Shown here: one piece after another, positions 15,095 through 18,113 of the stretch
How the letters are laid out: each line of letters starts with the position of its first letter
Position numbering within the stretch: the stretch's first letter is position 1
Source: an uncultured Prevotella sp.
GTDB taxonomy: Bacteria; Bacteroidota; Bacteroidia; Bacteroidales; Bacteroidaceae
Direction of reading: 5' to 3'
DNA length: 18,113 bases
Assembly (NCBI GenBank): GCA_900557035.1
Contig: USRA01000045.1
Location: 1 to 18,113, forward strand
The notes under the pieces: model-generated
What the model saw: only the letters and a program-made list of their open reading frames with translations
Database searches by the model: none
Told to the model about the DNA's origin: nothing
Translations under genes and position numbers: made by a program

Positions 15095-16459
15095 TTAGTC
15101 GTCTATTCCGAAAGTCTTTCCTCCATAATTTACTTTCGGTCCAACTTGTACTCTCAGATCATCAATCTCTACGTTCCTGGCATTTTCTACATAGACTCCA
15201 TATACCTTATTATATATAAAGCCCTCGCCACGACATGGGCGCTTGTCATACATGCCGCCATCATAGCCTGTCAGTTTCTTCAAGTTGAGATGTACATTGT
15301 TGAAATAGATATTGTTTACTTTATCCCGGGTATCTCCGCCGATAAAGCATCCGTTTTCTGAAGTGGCATAAATATGATTAAAGTAGATATGGCTCACCTC
15401 GCCACATCTTCCTACAGTCTGCCCCTTAGGAAAACGCCAGTTGGCATCCTTGTGATTTCCATTGGCACGAGGGTAAGAAGTTACATAAATAGGTTCTGCC
15501 TTGCCCCACCATACATCGCTCCACAGCTGGCAATCCAGAATGATATTAGAGAAAACCACATTGCTCACGGTTCCCTCATCACGATTTTGAATACCAAGAC
15601 CACGGTTGCTACCTTTGATCACGCAATTGTCGATAACCACATTATAGATGGAATCCATATTCTCGCTGCCAATCTTCACGGTACAGCTGCGACTTTCCAT
15701 CACACAATTCGTTACCACGATGTCGTGACAAGAACCATATTCTTCAAACTCACGGCGGTTTTTCAGGCAGATGGCGTCATCGCCACTGGTGATATGACAA
15801 TTGGCAATGCGCACATTCTTGCTATGATCGATATCAATGCCATCACCATTACGGATCTTGAGATTGTTGAGCAGATTGATGCCATCAATCACAGCCCCAT
15901 CACATCCAATGAGATGCACCGTCCAGTAAGCACCTTCCCGAATGGTAATATCACGGATATTGAGATTCCTGACTCCCATCAGGGTAAGCACGTGCGGGCG
16001 GGGATCGAAAGTAGTGACCGGCTTGAGCTCGTAACTATCAAAAAGTTCAGCACCCATAAACTTGATACCATTGCCATGAATCGTACCATGACCCGAGAAC
16101 GAAAGATTCTCCACATCCTTCGCCCATATCCACATCATACCCTCGCCCTCGTTCTTACCGAAGGCGCTGAGATGGTAGATACTTTCATCGGGATTGGCTT
16201 TCCAGACGGAATTGGTTTCCAGAACGATGTTCACATTCGATTTCAACTGTACAGGTCCTGACAGGAAAGTATGATTGGCGGAAAAGACCACATCTCCCCC
16301 TCCGGCATTCGTACAAGCATCCACAGCTTTCTGAATGGCGATTGCGTCATCACTGATTCCGTTACCTCGAGCACCGAAATCCATCACATTGAAATTACGC
16401 CCATAGACAATACAGGGTATGGCTAGTAAAATCAATAAGTTTAGCGTTAATTTATTCAT
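15095..16459 (-). CDS. GH28-like right-handed beta-helix glycoside hydrolase
   Basis: The 454-aa protein has a signal peptide (about 1-20, MNKLTLNLLILLAIPCIVYG) and a pectin-lyase-like start (FNVMDFGARGNGISDDAIAIQKAVDAC, residues 23-49), then repeated beta-helix turns. GH28 active-site elements are partly present: NGDGID (Asn204-Asp206, Asp209) and GDDA (Asp227-Asp228). The GHG histidine is replaced around Cys259 in RSCTVKIGSE, and the RIK element reads GIQ in RGLGIQNRDEG (286-296). This fits a bacterial GH28-like subgroup with RDEG and WWGKAEPI rather than classical polygalacturonases, whose Arg and Lys bind the uronic carboxylate. It therefore may not cut galacturonan; the substrate is unknown. 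ATG 16459 is chosen for the signal peptide. It has its own promoter and lies 134 nt upstream of susC, so it may or may not belong to the same PUL. Confidence 0.88.
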   Translation of the reverse strand: MNKLTLNLLILLAIPCIVYGRNFNVMDFGARGNGISDDAIAIQKAVDACTNAGGGDVVFSANHTFLSGPVQLKSNVNIVLETNSVWKANPDESIYHLSAFGKNEGEGMMWIWAKDVENLSFSGHGTIHGNGIKFMGAELFDSYELKPVTTFDPRPHVLTLMGVRNLNIRDITIREGAYWTVHLIGCDGAVIDGINLLNNLKIRNGDGIDIDHSKNVRIANCHITSGDDAICLKNRREFEEYGSCHDIVVTNCVMESRSCTVKIGSENMDSIYNVVIDNCVIKGSNRGLGIQNRDEGTVSNVVFSNIILDCQLWSDVWWGKAEPIYVTSYPRANGNHKDANWRFPKGQTVGRCGEVSHIYFNHIYATSENGCFIGGDTRDKVNNIYFNNVHLNLKKLTGYDGGMYDKRPCRGEGFIYNKVYGVYVENARNVEIDDLRVQVGPKVNYGGKTFGIDD

Positions 16460-16480
16460 CGGCTTAAAGATTTGTTTCGG

Positions 16481-16510
16481 CAAAAATAAACAAAAAAACA
16501 ATAAATGCAA
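16481..16510 (-). promoter_or_regulatory. Promoter of the GH28-like gene
   Basis: On the minus strand TTG (16508-16510) is followed after 19 nt by TATTTTTG (16481-16488), an exact TAnnTTTG match. Transcription would start near 16475, leaving a short leader of about 16 nt before the ATG at 16459. The surroundings are A/T-rich, so the match is somewhat easier to meet by chance. Confidence 0.6.
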
Positions 16511-16539
16511 GCTTTTTAGTAAAAAATATAAGTTTCAAC

Positions 16540-16561
16540 AATAAAAAATCCCTTTTTTATT
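16540..16561. promoter_or_regulatory. AT-rich 9-bp dyad between divergent promoters
   Basis: AATAAAAAA (16540-16548) pairs with TTTTTTATT (16553-16561) around the loop TCCC. The site lies some 30 bp upstream of the GH28 promoter. Neither flank is a gene end, so a terminator role is unlikely; a binding site or an AT-rich upstream promoter element is possible. Confidence 0.35.
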
Positions 16562-16667
16562 CCTGCTAACCCACTTTTACTATGATTTCAAACGTATATA
16601 TAATGCCAAAGGAAACACCAGGAAACAAACCAAACCTATTCGACACAGTATTCCAGACAAGCCGTAT

Positions 16668-16732
16668 GCATATTTATGCCGCATATTTCCTGCATATTTC
16701 TGTCATTCTACAACAATTTATCGTAAATATGC
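16668..16732. promoter_or_regulatory. GCATATTT repeats upstream of argR, probable ArgR boxes
   Basis: GCATATTT occurs at 16668-16675, 16681-16688 and 16692-16699, and its reverse complement AAATATGC at 16725-16732. The first copy also forms a small palindrome GCAT-ATTT-ATGC (16668-16679). ArgR operators in other bacteria are AT-rich imperfect palindromes of about 18 bp, often in pairs, and argR commonly represses itself. The cluster ends about 20 bp upstream of the -33 element of argR and could also affect the divergent GH28 promoter. Which bases are the real boxes cannot be told by eye. Confidence 0.5.
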
Positions 16733-16751
16733 AATTTTTATACGTATTTTC

Positions 16752-16782
16752 TTGGCGTTTTCATATATTTATTGTAATTTTG
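16752..16782 (+). promoter_or_regulatory. Promoter of the argR operon
   Basis: TTG (16752-16754, in TTGGCG) is followed after 20 nt by TAATTTTG (16775-16782). Both elements and the spacing match the Bacteroidetes promoter consensus. Transcription would start near 16789, leaving a leader of about 22 nt before the ATG at 16811. Confidence 0.75.
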
Positions 16783-16810
16783 CAACCACAAACGAATAAA
16801 AATACAGCGT

Positions 16811-17296
16811 ATGAAAGTAAAGAACAACAGATTAGAAGCATTAAAGATGCTTATCTCTAGCCAAGAGCTAAGTTCGCAGGAACAACTCTTGCAAGCTTTG
16901 CACAAAGAAGGATTTGAGATAACGCAAGCCACATTGAGCCGCGACCTCAAGCTGCTCAAGGTAGCCAAGGCTGCTTCATCCAGCGGAAAATACGCATACG
17001 TCTTACCCAATGATGCACTCTACAAACGTGTCACTCACCCTATGTCCATCAGCAAGATGGGACTGAGTACAGGATTTCAATCCATCAATTTCTCAGGCAA
17101 CATGGTAGTTATCAAGACACGTCCGGGATATGCGAGCAGTATCGCCTACAACATCGACAACAGCGATATTCCTCAAATCCTTGGAACCATCGCAGGAGAT
17201 GACACCATCTTCCTGGTCAAGAAGAAGGGTACTACAGAAGAGGAAATCATTGACATCTTGTCGGAAGTGATTCCGGAGCTCAATCATAGATATTAA
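16811..17296 (+). CDS. argR: Arginine repressor ArgR
   Basis: The 161-aa protein is an ArgR/AhrC-type arginine repressor, which senses L-arginine as a hexamer and controls arginine synthesis genes. The N-terminal winged helix has the recognition helix QATLSRDLKLLKV (residues 39-51). The C-terminal arginine-binding and oligomerization domain has GTIAGDDTIF (125-134), whose aspartates contact arginine in the family. Length is normal (150-165 aa). It is the first gene of the unit, 64 nt before the GNAT gene, and an exact promoter and AT-rich repeats lie upstream, as expected for autoregulation. No frame damage or missing key residue is seen. Confidence 0.95.
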   Translation: MKVKNNRLEALKMLISSQELSSQEQLLQALHKEGFEITQATLSRDLKLLKVAKAASSSGKYAYVLPNDALYKRVTHPMSISKMGLSTGFQSINFSGNMVVIKTRPGYASSIAYNIDNSDIPQILGTIAGDDTIFLVKKKGTTEEEIIDILSEVIPELNHRY

Positions 17297-17360
17297 TTGA
17301 TGGTTGACAGGTATTATAACAACAGATTACAAATAAGAACATTCAAAATATAAAGAGAAA

Positions 17361-17966
17361 ATGGAAGAAGTTAAAGTAATGGTGGCTGACGAAAGTCACA
17401 TCAAGTACATCGACACCATTCTGACTACAATTGCAGAAGCTGCAAAGAAACGTGGTTCTGGTATCGCCAAGCGTTCACCAGAGTATGTTGCCACCAAGAT
17501 GCGCGAAGCCAAGGCGGTCATCGCTCTCCAGGGCGAGAAGTTCGCAGGTTTCAGCTATATCGAAACATGGGGCAACAAGCACTATGTCACCACATCAGGT
17601 TTGATCGTCCACCCAGACTTCCGTGGTTTGGGACTGGCTAAACGCATCAAGAACCTGACCTTCACGCTCGCCCGACAGCGATGGCCTCATGCCAAGATTT
17701 TCTCTTTGACATCCGGTTCGGCTGTCATGAAGATGAACACCCAGTTGGGTTATCTTCCAGTTACTTTCGCCGACCTGACCGATGACGAGTCTTTCTGGCG
17801 TGGTTGCGAGGGTTGCATCAACGTAGATGTGCTCCATCGCACCAACCGCAAATACTGCATCTGCACCGCCATGCTCTTCGACCCAGAAGAACATCTGCCT
17901 ATCAAGCTTCCTCAGGAAGTGATTGAGAGAATCCGCAAGATTGACGGTCCATCTGCAGAAATTTAA
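17361..17966 (+). CDS. GNAT-family N-acyltransferase of the arginine operon
   Basis: The 201-aa protein is a GCN5-related acyltransferase. The acyl-CoA binding motif A is VHPDFRGLGLAKRI (residues 83-96, with Arg88-Gly89-Leu90-Gly91-Leu92-Ala93 as the pyrophosphate loop). A cysteine-rich C-terminal part (CEGCINVDVL, KYCICTAM) follows. Between argR and argG it is a good candidate for the first step of arginine synthesis, acylating glutamate. In Bacteroides the pathway uses N-succinyl intermediates (N-succinylornithine transcarbamylase is known from B. fragilis), so succinyl-CoA rather than acetyl-CoA may be the donor. It is unlike classical ArgA, which has an amino-acid-kinase domain, and unlike ArgJ. 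The function comes mainly from context; no substrate residues can be assigned. Confidence 0.85.
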   Translation: MEEVKVMVADESHIKYIDTILTTIAEAAKKRGSGIAKRSPEYVATKMREAKAVIALQGEKFAGFSYIETWGNKHYVTTSGLIVHPDFRGLGLAKRIKNLTFTLARQRWPHAKIFSLTSGSAVMKMNTQLGYLPVTFADLTDDESFWRGCEGCINVDVLHRTNRKYCICTAMLFDPEEHLPIKLPQEVIERIRKIDGPSAEI

Positions 17967-17968
17967 AT

Positions 17969-18002
17969 CCTTATATATAATAAGGTGTTGGCAAGAATGC
18001 CA
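17969..18002 (+). promoter_or_regulatory. Two small adjacent hairpins before argG
   Basis: CCTTA/TAAGG (17969-17973 with 17981-17985) and TGGCA/TGCCA (17989-17993 with 17998-18002) lie back to back in the 74-nt gap between the GNAT gene and argG. No U run follows, so they do not look like a terminator. They could be an mRNA processing or stability element. Confidence 0.35.
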
Positions 18003-18040
18003 TCTAAACATTATTCACCACATATTAAACATAAAATAAA

Positions 18041-18113
18041 ATGGCAAACAAGAAAGTTGTAGTCGCTTTCAGCGGCGGTCTCGATACATCATACACAGTA
18101 ATGAAGTTGACCC
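18041..18113 (+). CDS. argG: Argininosuccinate synthase, 5' fragment
   Basis: Only the first 24 codons are in the window; the gene runs off the right edge. The start MANKKVVVAFSGGLDTSYTV has the P-loop of N-type ATP pyrophosphatases (SGGLDTS, residues 11-17), which in argininosuccinate synthase binds ATP. The enzyme joins citrulline and aspartate in the next-to-last step of arginine synthesis. The A-rich stretch before the ATG (AAAATAAA) is typical of Bacteroidetes translation starts, which lack strong Shine-Dalgarno sites. The position after argR and the acyltransferase supports the call. Confidence 0.9.
   Translation, partial: MANKKVVVAFSGGLDTSYTVMKLT

Noticed and set aside
15085..15100. 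Terminator after the GH28-like gene on the minus strand
   Set aside because: The GACT/AGTC stem is only 4 bp and overlaps the stop codon, although four T follow; too weak to call.

Overview
The window looks like a chromosomal piece of a gut or oral Bacteroidales, most likely Prevotella/Segatella. The reasons are a SusC/SusD pair inside a polysaccharide utilization locus (PUL), Bacteroidetes-type promoters (-7 element TAnnTTTG, sometimes with a -33 TTG/TTTG), secreted GH92 enzymes, and an arginine operon that starts argR - GNAT - argG. The species assignment is an inference from style, not from a marker gene.

Layout. Bases 1-952 hold no convincing gene. There is a leftward promoter at the very edge, a 365-bp element made of two 94-bp inverted arms around 23-bp tandem repeats, and a cluster of TTGCC/GGCAA dyads before the first gene. 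A Bax inhibitor-1 family membrane protein (953-1708, +) follows, closed by a strong terminator. A minus-strand block then runs from about 16510 down to 2011. In transcription order it holds a GH28-like beta-helix enzyme with its own promoter, susC, susD, a strong terminator, a DUF4468 protein, a GH92 alpha-mannosidase with an extra C-terminal module, a histidine acid phosphatase-GH92 fusion, and a membrane-embedded AraC-type regulator. On the plus strand, divergent from GH28, come argR, a GNAT acetyl/succinyltransferase and the first 24 codons of argG.

How the genes may work together. SusC/SusD would import alpha-mannose oligosaccharides. The GH92 enzymes would trim them at the surface or in the periplasm. 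The phosphatase domain fused to the second GH92 would remove phosphate that blocks mannosidases. The seven-helix AraC protein at the end of the block is the likely local regulator. The best candidate for something new is the phosphatase-GH92 fusion: some GH92 enzymes uncap mannose-1-phospho-6-mannose, so one polypeptide could uncap and then dephosphorylate phosphomannan or phosphorylated N-glycans. The arginine genes form a separate unit with probable ArgR boxes and a clear promoter just upstream of argR.
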